Shown here in pieces: positions 1 through 7,787 of a stretch of 22,626 nucleotides of DNA; position 1 is the first letter of the stretch; every line of letters begins with the position of its first letter. Origin of the DNA: Sphingomonadales bacterium (GTDB lineage Bacteria > Bacteroidota > Bacteroidia > UBA7662); the NCBI GenBank assembly GCA_016872125.1, contig VHBD01000007.1, positions 1 through 22,626 on the forward strand, in the 5' to 3' direction. The notes beneath the pieces are model-generated. The model saw only the letters and a list, made by a program, of their open reading frames with translations, was not told the DNA's origin and did not search any database. A program made the position numbers and the translations under genes.

Positions 1-778
1 CCATCCAAGGCAAGGCCGCATGGGATTCACGATGGTGAAAATCAGGGGCCCATTGGGCTATCCAAACAGCGGTCATGGTTATGGCTAACAAAGCCACTGC
101 AAAGCTCATCCCTGAACCCATCAAAGCCGAACGCAAATAAGGACGACGGATAAATGCATCCTCCGCGCCCACCAATTGCATGGAACGAATAAGATGCCGG
201 TCCGCGAAAATGGCAAGGCGAACCGACTGGTCAATGAGCAACCAGGTCACCAAAAGGAGGATGCCACTCAAGGCCAACATGACCAAGGCGATTCTCTGAA
301 AATTCTCCTGCAACGAGGTCAATAAACGTTGGGGATAGACCACTTCACTCACCACCGAGTAGGAACGCAAGCGGCCCACCAGGGCTCGGAAGGGGAGCTC
401 TTCCCCGTAAGCGTAACGAACCTTGACTTTGACCGAAGGCATCAAGGGATTCTCACCAAGAAAACTCACAAAATCTTCTCCCAATTCACGGCTCAGTTCC
501 TTGGCAGCGCTGGAGGCGCTTACATATTTTGCTTCTTTCACTTCGGGCAATCGTCGGACCTCCATCATCATGGCGCGAACGTCGCTGGCCTTCGCCTCTT
601 GGTCCAAAAACACCTGGATTTCGATATTCTCATGGAGATGCTCCACCCATAATTTGGCTTGCCAAAACCCGTAAGCCATCAAGCCCAGCAGGTAGAGGAC
701 CAGGAACTGCGAGAAAAACGCCGAGAAACGGGACCGGGAAACGGAAGACTTGAGCAAGGAAGAACCTGAGAAACGCAT
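1..778 (-). CDS. ftsX: Cell division protein FtsX, permease-like subunit (3' end cut by window edge)
   Basis: FtsX pairs with the ATPase FtsE in an ABC-type complex of the inner membrane that links the divisome to peptidoglycan hydrolases. 259 codons are visible. A cytoplasmic N-terminus is followed by TM1 (about 20-37), an extracytoplasmic domain (about 45-155), TM2 (about 162-182) and TM3 (about 219-241). The fourth helix would lie beyond the left edge. The stretch VGAEDAFIRRPYL at 203-215 is the conserved FtsX segment before TM3, and the whole topology matches the family. The start is well fixed: ATG at 778-776 is preceded in frame by TGA at 787-785. A perfect TATTTTTG promoter box ends 7 nt before the start. 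The gene is divergent from leuS. From memory, Bacteroidota often have uppP and truB downstream of ftsX, which would be to the left of the window; this cannot be seen here. Confidence 0.92.
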   Translation of the reverse strand, partial: MRFSGSSLLKSSVSRSRFSAFFSQFLVLYLLGLMAYGFWQAKLWVEHLHENIEIQVFLDQEAKASDVRAMMMEVRRLPEVKEAKYVSASSAAKELSRELGEDFVSFLGENPLMPSVKVKVRYAYGEELPFRALVGRLRSYSVVSEVVYPQRLLTSLQENFQRIALVMLALSGILLLVTWLLIDQSVRLAIFADRHLIRSMQLVGAEDAFIRRPYLRSALMGSGMSFAVALLAITMTAVWIAQWAPDFHHRESHAALPWM

Positions 779-785
779 CTTGCCT

Positions 786-793
786 CAAAAATA
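786..793 (-). promoter_or_regulatory. Candidate -7 promoter box (TATTTTTG) of ftsX
   Basis: On the minus strand the octamer TATTTTTG matches the Bacteroidota -7 consensus TAnnTTTG exactly and ends 7 nt before the ftsX ATG. I see no TTTG at the expected -33 spacing. If used, transcription would begin at or within a few bases of the start codon. Confidence 0.45.
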
Positions 794-831
794 ACCCGTA
801 CACCCCTTGTGCTTGGCGCTTACCTTGGAAC

Positions 832-839
832 TAAATTCG
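832..839 (+). promoter_or_regulatory. Weak candidate promoter box of leuS
   Basis: TAAATTCG differs from TAnnTTTG at one position. A CTTG lies at 806-809, 22 nt upstream, at about the right distance for a -33 element. If real, transcription starts near 845. That would exclude the GTG at 809 as the leuS start and favour the TTG at 854 or 881. Confidence 0.25.
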
Positions 840-880
840 CCTGCGTTCGCTCATTGAATTTTCTAAACCCAACCCTTCCC

Positions 881-3800
881 TTGAATTCCCCCAATACGCT
901 CGAGGAAATTGACCGTAAATGGCAACAGCATTGGCTGGCAAACGGCACCTACCGGACACCGGAACCCAAAACCGGCCGCCCCAAATACTATGTGCTGGAT
1001 ATGTTTCCCTATCCTTCCGGTGCCGGGCTGCATGTGGGTCATCCTCTGGGGTATATTGCCTCCGATGTCATTGCTCGGCAGAAGCGAATGCAGGGGTTCG
1101 CGGTCCTTCATCCCATGGGCTTTGATGCCTTTGGATTGCCCGCGGAACAGTATGCGATCCAAACCGGCCAGCACCCCCAGATCACGACCACTGTCAATGC
1201 CCAACGCTACCGCGATCAACTGCAACGTATCGGCTTCAGTTTCGATTGGGAGCGTCAAATAAGCACCTGCGATCCAACTTATTATCGCTGGACCCAGTGG
1301 ATGTTTTTGCAGTTGTATGACTCCTGGTTTGACCTGCAGCTCAACCATGCCCGACCTATCGACGAACTCACCAAGCTCTTCACCCAAGGTGGCGCGAGCG
1401 CTGCACAAGCCAAGACCAGCGATCATGCGGAGCCCTTTAGCGCTGAAGCATGGAACAAGGCGGATAGCGCGACCCAAAGCCGATGGCTTATGGCTTACCG
1501 TTTGGCCTACCGGGCCACGGCCAGGGTCAATTGGTGCCCTGCCTTGGGCACCGTACTCGCCAACGATGAAGTCAAAGACGGATTTTCGGAGCGAGGGGGT
1601 CATCCGGTCGAGCAGCGCATGATGCCGCAATGGATGTTACGGATTTCGGCCTATGCGGATCGCCTTTTGGACGAATTGCCTGCCTTGCAATGGTCGGAAT
1701 CGATCAAAGATCATCAACGCAACTGGATCGGAAAGTCCGAAGGCGCTCAGGTTTATTTCCAGATTCAAGCGGGTCAAGGCTCCGGATCCTCCACAACCCT
1801 GGAAGTATTTACCACAAGACCGGATACGTTGTTCGGTGTTAGCTTTATGGTGATTGCCCCCGAACATCCTCAACTGAAGGAGCTGACGACCACAGAGCAG
1901 CATTTGGCAATTGAGGGTTACCTTGCTGAAATTCAAGGCCGTAGCGAGCGCGAACGTCAAGCGGAAACCAAGAAAATTAGCGGCTGCTTCACGGGATCTT
2001 ACGCGATACACCCCCTTACCGGGCAGCCAATTCCTGTTTGGACGGCTGATTATGTACTGGCCGGATACGGAACGGGGGCCATCATGGCCGTACCTGCAGG
2101 AGATGAACGCGACTGGAATTTTGCTAGGCATTTTGGACTTCCTGTACCGGGTATTTTCGTAGGCCACGACCCCAATCAAGGTGCTTGTGTGGACAAATCC
2201 GCCATCCTTCAGGAATCTTCGTTTTTGGACGGTTTGACCGGATCCCAGGGTATAGCCGCGATGATCCTTCATCTCCAGGAACATGGCCTTGGTCGTGGAA
2301 TTACCCGTTACCGTTTACGAGACGCGGTGTTCTCAAGGCAACGCTACTGGGGAGAACCCGTGCCTGTCGCCATCGAACACGATGAAGTATGGGCCTTACC
2401 CGACACCGCTCTCCCCCTAATCCTTCCTGAAATTGAATTGTATTTGCCCACCGCCGAAGGTGAGCCCCCCTTGGCCAGGGCCACCGACTGGACCTACCAA
2501 GGCAAACCTTTGGAAACGACCACCATGCCCGGCTGGGCAGGTTCATCCTGGTATTTTCTGCGCTACATGGATCCCACCAACGAGGCTCAATTCGCAGATC
2601 CTCAAGCCATGGACTACTGGGGGCCGGTGGACTTGTATATCGGAGGTTCGGAACATGCCACGGGACACCTCCTGTACGCCCGCTTTTGGAATCATTTTTT
2701 GTATGACCGTGGTTGGGTTCCTTTTCGCGAGCCCTTTACAAGGCTGGTCAATCAAGGGATGATCCAAGGCATCTCCGAATATGTTTTCCGATCCCAATCG
2801 GAGCATGGCCTCGACTTTTGGATGTCCCGAATTCATAACATTTTGCAGACCAACCCAAACAACTCCAACCCCCTGGAGGGCGATCCCCGTACCCAAACTT
2901 TTCGGGATGTAGGGTCCAAACTCCAGGAAGGGATTGCGGAATTTTCTCAAATTTTCTTGAGTGAAGATTTGATCTTGGCCCTTAAGCGCATGGATAGCTC
3001 CGTCGAAAAGTTCGGATACCGAAGCTCGGTGGATATACGCTTCGTGGATCGTAACCGTTTGAACATTCCTCGCTTGCTAAGCGACCCGGCAGAGGGCTTG
3101 GCTTTTCAGCATGCTTTGTGGTTGGGCCTCGAGGGCTGTTCCCTTCAGGGGCACTTTTATGCGTGGAACCATGCTCCCCAGGACTTGAGTGAAACCGATT
3201 TTTTTCATACCAAGCCGGAAGTCGAGAAAATGTCCAAATCCAAGAGAAACGTAGTCAATCCGGATTCGGTAATCGATCAATACGGAGCCGACACTCTTCG
3301 CTTGTACGAACTTTTTTTGGGACCGCTTGAAGATGCCAAACCATGGGACACCCAAGGCATCGAAGGGGTTTACCGCTTCTTGCAAAAAGCCTGGCGCTAT
3401 TACCGTCAAACTCCAATTTCCGATACTCCCCCAAGCGAGGCCGCCCTCAAAATTCTGCACCGTTGCATCAAAAAAATTAGCGATGGAATGGATCGAATGG
3501 CGCTGAACACTTGCGTTTCCGGTTTGATGATTGGCCTCAACGAAATTCAATCCGCTTCCATTCAGCACCGAGATATTCTCCGTGATTATGCCTTGCTTTT
3601 GGCCCCTTTTGCCCCCCATCTTGGAGAGGAACTGTGGAGCATTTTGGGTTTTGAACCATCCATTCACCATGCCCAATTTCCCGTATGGAACGCTCAATAC
3701 CTGGAAGAGGATACCTTTGCTTACCCCGTCCAACAAAACGGGAAATTGCGTTTTCAAATCGATTTACCCTCCAAGGCCACCTCAGCAGAACTTACCCAAA

Positions 3801-3904
3801 TGGCCCTGGAACATCCACGGGTTATCGAATGGTTGGCTGGGAGACAAGCCACCAAAATCATTGCCGTCCCGGGACGCATTTTGAATTTCGTTCTTCCAAA
3901 CTGA
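881..3904 (+). CDS. leuS: Leucyl-tRNA synthetase with an enlarged insertion
   Basis: This class I aminoacyl-tRNA synthetase charges tRNA-Leu with leucine in the cytoplasm. From the TTG at 881 it is 1007 aa. It shows the HIGH-type motif HVGH at 51-54, the CP1 editing domain with TTRPDT at 311-316 and the conserved Asp411 of GDERD, a leucine-specific region, KMSKS at 783-787, and an anticodon-binding C-terminus. The start is uncertain because no ATG precedes the conserved N-terminus. In-frame options are GTG 809, TTG 854 and TTG 881. I chose 881 because it puts 13 residues before the conserved KWQ tryptophan, close to relatives. The span from GMIQG (626-630) to KMSKS is about 152 residues, against about 70 in Flavobacterium as I remember it, so about 80 residues look extra (roughly 638-715). 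The frame is intact and all catalytic motifs are present, so the gene should be functional. Confidence 0.96.
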   Translation: MNSPNTLEEIDRKWQQHWLANGTYRTPEPKTGRPKYYVLDMFPYPSGAGLHVGHPLGYIASDVIARQKRMQGFAVLHPMGFDAFGLPAEQYAIQTGQHPQITTTVNAQRYRDQLQRIGFSFDWERQISTCDPTYYRWTQWMFLQLYDSWFDLQLNHARPIDELTKLFTQGGASAAQAKTSDHAEPFSAEAWNKADSATQSRWLMAYRLAYRATARVNWCPALGTVLANDEVKDGFSERGGHPVEQRMMPQWMLRISAYADRLLDELPALQWSESIKDHQRNWIGKSEGAQVYFQIQAGQGSGSSTTLEVFTTRPDTLFGVSFMVIAPEHPQLKELTTTEQHLAIEGYLAEIQGRSERERQAETKKISGCFTGSYAIHPLTGQPIPVWTADYVLAGYGTGAIMAVPAGDERDWNFARHFGLPVPGIFVGHDPNQGACVDKSAILQESSFLDGLTGSQGIAAMILHLQEHGLGRGITRYRLRDAVFSRQRYWGEPVPVAIEHDEVWALPDTALPLILPEIELYLPTAEGEPPLARATDWTYQGKPLETTTMPGWAGSSWYFLRYMDPTNEAQFADPQAMDYWGPVDLYIGGSEHATGHLLYARFWNHFLYDRGWVPFREPFTRLVNQGMIQGISEYVFRSQSEHGLDFWMSRIHNILQTNPNNSNPLEGDPRTQTFRDVGSKLQEGIAEFSQIFLSEDLILALKRMDSSVEKFGYRSSVDIRFVDRNRLNIPRLLSDPAEGLAFQHALWLGLEGCSLQGHFYAWNHAPQDLSETDFFHTKPEVEKMSKSKRNVVNPDSVIDQYGADTLRLYELFLGPLEDAKPWDTQGIEGVYRFLQKAWRYYRQTPISDTPPSEAALKILHRCIKKISDGMDRMALNTCVSGLMIGLNEIQSASIQHRDILRDYALLLAPFAPHLGEELWSILGFEPSIHHAQFPVWNAQYLEEDTFAYPVQQNGKLRFQIDLPSKATSAELTQMALEHPRVIEWLAGRQATKIIAVPGRILNFVLPN

Positions 3905-3930
3905 AACGTTCATTTAAAATTATCGTTGTT

Positions 3931-6078
3931 ATGATTACAAAGAATACCTCAAAGGCTGTTTTGGGCATCCTCCCCCTGCTGATATGGAGCCTAATGCTCT
4001 CTTCCGTTCAAGGTCAACTTACCCTTAACGAAGAAATGTTATGGGATCTCAAAACCCCCTCTGCCCCCAAAGCCGACATCAACGGCAACAAAATCCTCTA
4101 CGGGGTTCGTTCCACGATCCTGGACCAAAACAAATCGCAGACCGATTTGATGCTTTTGGACCTCAACACCGGGAAAACCACTTCTTTGACTCAAACCCCA
4201 TCTTCCGAGGTCGATTACCAGTGGTCGAATGACGGGGCATGGATCGCTTTTCTCTACCCAGTCAACGGGGCCATGCAATTGCACCGCATGCGACCTGATG
4301 GAACAGGCCGCGAAGCCCTGACCCAATTCGAGGGGGGTATTGACGGCTTCGGTTTATCCCCATCCGGTAAACATTGGTTCTATGTCCGCAAAGTGCGTTT
4401 GGAGCCCACCATGCACGATCGCTATCCCAGCCTGAGCAAATCCACCGGTCAAGTCTTCGATCAATTGATGCACCGCCATTGGGACAGCTGGCATGACGGC
4501 ACCTACAGCCATGTTTTTGTACAAGCCATGTTGGATGCGCGCCCGGTTGGTGAGGCCAAGGATATCATGCCGGATGAGCCTTGGCACAGTCCTCTACCCC
4601 CCATGGGATCATCTTCAGAAATCGTCTGGTCCCCCTCCGGTCAAACCCTGGTCTATCCCGCCAAGAAAATGAAAGGCAACGAAGCCGCCGTGTCCACCAA
4701 TTCCGACCTCTATGCCTACGATGTCTCTTCCGGTCTCACGATCAACCTCACCTCCTCGAATCCCGGCTACGACACCGATCCGCAATTTTCACCGGACGGA
4801 CAATACCTCAGTTGGTTAAGCATGGCCCGCGATGGATACGAAGCGGACTTGAACAGGGTGGCTTTGATGAACTGGAATACCCGACAAACCACCTACCTCA
4901 ATACCGAACTGGATCGTTCTGCCTACGAAATGTCCTGGTCCCCGGATGCCAAAACCTTGTATTACACAGTTTACCACGGTGGTTTTACCCAAATAATTGC
5001 CCATTCGTTGCAAAGCCCGGTACAGGTTCAACGCAGCAAACCTACGATGAACAGCACCACCGTCCTGCCTTGGACCGTGATCACCAGCGACACCGCCCAG
5101 TATTCCGGCCTATTGACGATGGCCTTGCCCCCTTCCAAATCATCCAAAAAATCCTCGCCCCAAGCGGACCACTGGATTTTCTACCTCAAATCCACCATGC
5201 TCAGGCCTTCCGAACTATGTGGCCGTTTGCGATCCAATCTTGCCGAAAAAACCTTCAGCTCCTGCAACGACAGCCTTTACCAAAACCTGCGTCAGGCTAG
5301 GTTTGAAAGCCGTAACATTCTATCCTCGGACAGCCAAACGGTCCAAACCTATATCGTGTATCCGCCTGATTTTGATCCGCTTAAATCCTATCCTACGCTC
5401 TTGTATTGCCAGGGAGGTCCACAAAGTATGATTGGTCAGTCCTTTAGTACACGTTGGAATTTTCATTTGATGGCGGCCAAAGGGTATATCGTTGTGGCCC
5501 CCAATCGCCGTGGTCTGCCCGGCTTTGGTCAGGCATGGAACGAACAAATTTCTGGAGACTGGGGCGGTCAGGCCATGAAGGATATGTTATGGGTCACCGA
5601 TTCCGTCAAAAAATTACCTTTCGTGGATGCTGGGCGCATGGCCGCGGTGGGTGCATCCTTCGGGGGCTACACGGTTTATTGGTTGGCGGGTAACCACGAA
5701 GGGCGGTTCAAATCCTTCATTGCCCATTGCGGCGTTTACAACTTGGAATCCATGTTTGGTCAGACCGAAGAGATTTTCTTTTCGCAATGGGACATGAAAG
5801 GTCGTCCTTGGGATAGGCCCAAACCCAACTCCTACAATTGGTATTCACCGCATCGCTACGTCCATCAGTGGAATGCCCCTATCCTTATTATCCACAACGA
5901 GAAAGATTATAGAGTACCTCTCGCCCAAGGTCTCGAAGCCTATACGGCCGCCCAACTACGGGGTATCAAAACCAAAATGCTCTATTTCCCGGACGAGAAC
6001 CACTGGGTGATTAAACCCCAGAATTCGGTCCTGTGGCAAAAAGTGTTTTTTGGATGGTTGGACGAAACCCTGCGATAG
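3931..6078 (+). CDS. Secreted S9 family serine peptidase, DPP5-like
   Basis: Prolyl-oligopeptidase-family enzyme, 715 aa, probably periplasmic, removing dipeptides from oligopeptides. The first about 28 residues form a signal peptide (basic start, hydrophobic core about 9-25, SSVQG before the mature end). A TolB/WD40-like beta-propeller follows, with repeats carrying S-P-D-G/A or S-P-S-G signatures. The C-terminal alpha/beta-hydrolase domain holds a complete triad: Ser576 in GASFGG, Asp659 in DYRVP and His691 in DENHW. DRYP at 163-166 and MHRHWDSW at 180-187 resemble Porphyromonas DPP5, which prefers alanine or hydrophobic residues at P1; that substrate assignment is inference. The frame stays open upstream to 3685 inside leuS, but the ATG at 3931 gives a clean signal peptide and begins 26 nt after the leuS stop. 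TATCGTTG at 3921-3928 is a one-mismatch promoter box. The gene may read through from leuS. It converges on pckA. Confidence 0.9.
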   Translation: MITKNTSKAVLGILPLLIWSLMLSSVQGQLTLNEEMLWDLKTPSAPKADINGNKILYGVRSTILDQNKSQTDLMLLDLNTGKTTSLTQTPSSEVDYQWSNDGAWIAFLYPVNGAMQLHRMRPDGTGREALTQFEGGIDGFGLSPSGKHWFYVRKVRLEPTMHDRYPSLSKSTGQVFDQLMHRHWDSWHDGTYSHVFVQAMLDARPVGEAKDIMPDEPWHSPLPPMGSSSEIVWSPSGQTLVYPAKKMKGNEAAVSTNSDLYAYDVSSGLTINLTSSNPGYDTDPQFSPDGQYLSWLSMARDGYEADLNRVALMNWNTRQTTYLNTELDRSAYEMSWSPDAKTLYYTVYHGGFTQIIAHSLQSPVQVQRSKPTMNSTTVLPWTVITSDTAQYSGLLTMALPPSKSSKKSSPQADHWIFYLKSTMLRPSELCGRLRSNLAEKTFSSCNDSLYQNLRQARFESRNILSSDSQTVQTYIVYPPDFDPLKSYPTLLYCQGGPQSMIGQSFSTRWNFHLMAAKGYIVVAPNRRGLPGFGQAWNEQISGDWGGQAMKDMLWVTDSVKKLPFVDAGRMAAVGASFGGYTVYWLAGNHEGRFKSFIAHCGVYNLESMFGQTEEIFFSQWDMKGRPWDRPKPNSYNWYSPHRYVHQWNAPILIIHNEKDYRVPLAQGLEAYTAAQLRGIKTKMLYFPDENHWVIKPQNSVLWQKVFFGWLDETLR

Positions 6079-6111
6079 GTTGAACGCATTTCGTCCTCTG
6101 GAGGTTACCGG

Positions 6112-7716
6112 TTAAGGACGGGGCTCGCCTTCAAGAACTTGGGCATTCACCCCGTCGCGGTACTGGTCAAAATTCTTAATAAAAGCAGCCGCCAGTTGAG
6201 AGGCTTTGGCATCGTAGGCAGCGGGATCAGACCATGTAAGACGAGGATTCAAGATCTCCGAAGGAACCTGAGGGCAGGACTTGGGTATCGAAACCCCAAA
6301 AACCGGATGAGTTTCAAATTCCACCTGGTTCAATTGACCTTCCAAAGCTGCGGTGATCATCGCCCGGGTATAGGATAATTTCATACGACTCCCCACCCCG
6401 TAAGGTCCCCCGCTCCATCCCGTATTCACCAGCCAGACCTGAACGCGATGTTCCTGCATTTTTTGACCCAACAAAGTCGCATACTGACCAGGGTGCAAGG
6501 GCAAAAATGCCCGCCCAAAACAGGCCGAGAAGGTCGTTTGAGGCTCGGTTACCCCGACTTCGGTGCCCGCAACTTTGGCCGTGTACCCCGATATGAAATG
6601 ATACATGGCCTGGGCCTCGTTGAGGCGGCTAATCGGCGGCAATACCCCAAAGGCATCCGCGGTCAAAAAGAACAAATGCTTGGGATGAGAACCCACGGAG
6701 GGAACCATGACGTTATCGATGTAATGAATGGGATAAGCGCAGCGGGTGTTTTCGGTTTTGGAACCGTTATCGAAATCCACAACCCGAGTTCCCTCTTTGA
6801 AAACAATGTTCTCCACAATGGAACCAAAGCGAATAGCTTTCCAAATTTCGGGCTCCTTTTCGGGGGTAAGGTTGATGCACTTGGCGTAGCACCCCCCCTC
6901 AAAATTAAAAACCGAAGTATCGCTCCAACCGTGTTCGTCATCCCCGATCAAGCTACGGTTGGGATCGGCCGATAAAGTGGTTTTGCCCGTACCCGATAAA
7001 CCAAAAAACAAAGCCGTATCTCCTTGGGCCCCGCTGTTGGCGGAACAATGCATGGACAAGACTTTTTTGTGATGAGGCAGGACGAAATTCAGAACCCCAA
7101 AGATTCCTTTTTTCATTTCCCCGGTATAACCGGTACCCCCGATGAGAATGATCTTGCGGGTAAAATTCAATATCGCAAAATTGTGTTGGCGGGTATGGTC
7201 TCGTTCGGGCACGGCACGGAAACCCGGTGCGCACACCATGGTCCACTCCGGCTCACCGGCTTGGGTTAATTCTTCGGCCGTTGGGCGCAGAAAAAGATTG
7301 TGGCAAAAGAGATTGGAATAGGCCAGTTCGGTAATGATCCGAATATTCAATCGATGGGCAGGATCAGCACAAGCGTAGGCATCCCTTGCGTATACCGAAT
7401 TGCCTGCCAAATACTCGGCAACACGCTCGTACAATGCATCAAAATGATCAGGGCCAAAAGGGATATTGATATCTCCCCACCAAACCGCATTTTCGGTGAT
7501 TGCATCCTTGACCACAAAGCGGTCCTTGGGTGAACGGCCGGTAAATTCCCCTGTATCCGAAGCCAATGCCCCGTTATCGCAGAGTTGACCCTCGCCCGTG
7601 ACCAGGGCAGACTCAACGAGCTCCGCTGGACTCAAATTCCAAAAGATTTGCTGAACACCGTTCAGGCCGCTACGTTCCCAATGCAAATTCAACGGTGGGT
7701 GTCCCAGGTGTTTCAT
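6112..7716 (-). CDS. pckA: Phosphoenolpyruvate carboxykinase (ATP-type)
   Basis: This cytosolic enzyme converts oxaloacetate plus ATP to phosphoenolpyruvate, CO2 and ADP in gluconeogenesis. In anaerobes the reverse direction is also used. At 534 aa it has the normal length for the ATP-dependent family. Visible motifs are GRSPKDR at 60-66 (substrate-binding Arg61), GGTGYTGEMKKG at 193-204 (metal and substrate lysines), the kinase-1a P-loop GLSGTGKT at 239-246, the metal-binding kinase-2 motif DDEHGW at 259-264 and NFEGGCYAK at 271-279. All key residues are present. The ATG at 7716 gives the family-typical N-terminus. It lies 71 nt downstream of the DUF4139 gene on the same strand, and a TAATTTTG box in that gap suggests its own transcription. 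Its stop is only 33 nt from that of the convergent peptidase gene. Confidence 0.97.
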   Translation of the reverse strand: MKHLGHPPLNLHWERSGLNGVQQIFWNLSPAELVESALVTGEGQLCDNGALASDTGEFTGRSPKDRFVVKDAITENAVWWGDINIPFGPDHFDALYERVAEYLAGNSVYARDAYACADPAHRLNIRIITELAYSNLFCHNLFLRPTAEELTQAGEPEWTMVCAPGFRAVPERDHTRQHNFAILNFTRKIILIGGTGYTGEMKKGIFGVLNFVLPHHKKVLSMHCSANSGAQGDTALFFGLSGTGKTTLSADPNRSLIGDDEHGWSDTSVFNFEGGCYAKCINLTPEKEPEIWKAIRFGSIVENIVFKEGTRVVDFDNGSKTENTRCAYPIHYIDNVMVPSVGSHPKHLFFLTADAFGVLPPISRLNEAQAMYHFISGYTAKVAGTEVGVTEPQTTFSACFGRAFLPLHPGQYATLLGQKMQEHRVQVWLVNTGWSGGPYGVGSRMKLSYTRAMITAALEGQLNQVEFETHPVFGVSIPKSCPQVPSEILNPRLTWSDPAAYDAKASQLAAAFIKNFDQYRDGVNAQVLEGEPRP

Positions 7717-7759
7717 GGCTTATGAAGTGTTTGGGTTCGTCAAATGGGGTAAGAAATGG

Positions 7760-7767
7760 CAAAATTA
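7760..7767 (-). promoter_or_regulatory. Candidate -7 promoter box (TAATTTTG) of pckA
   Basis: TAATTTTG on the minus strand matches TAnnTTTG exactly. It lies 43 nt before the pckA ATG, in the 71-nt gap after the DUF4139 gene. A TTTG at 7781-7784 is upstream but the spacer is only 13 nt, shorter than the usual about 19-21. It would give a leader of about 35-40 nt. Confidence 0.4.
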
Positions 7768-7787
7768 AGCCCCAAAACCCCAAAGGC

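Noticed and set aside
863..1630. 255-codon open frame on the minus strand inside leuS
   Set aside because: It is antisense to the conserved LeuRS catalytic domain and shows no recognisable family features. leuS motifs explain the region.
3685..3930. Upstream extension of the S9 peptidase into leuS
   Set aside because: The extra residues match nothing and would bury the signal peptide. ATG 3931 gives a normal exported protein.
4581..5300. 239-codon open frame in another plus frame inside the S9 peptidase gene
   Set aside because: Low-complexity, Pro/Arg/His-rich translation with no domain, while the peptidase frame carries propeller repeats throughout.
6092..6120. CGTCCT/AGGACG inverted repeat between the peptidase and pckA stop codons, possible bidirectional terminator
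   Set aside because: The stem is only 6 bp with a 17-nt loop and no T-run follows on either strand.
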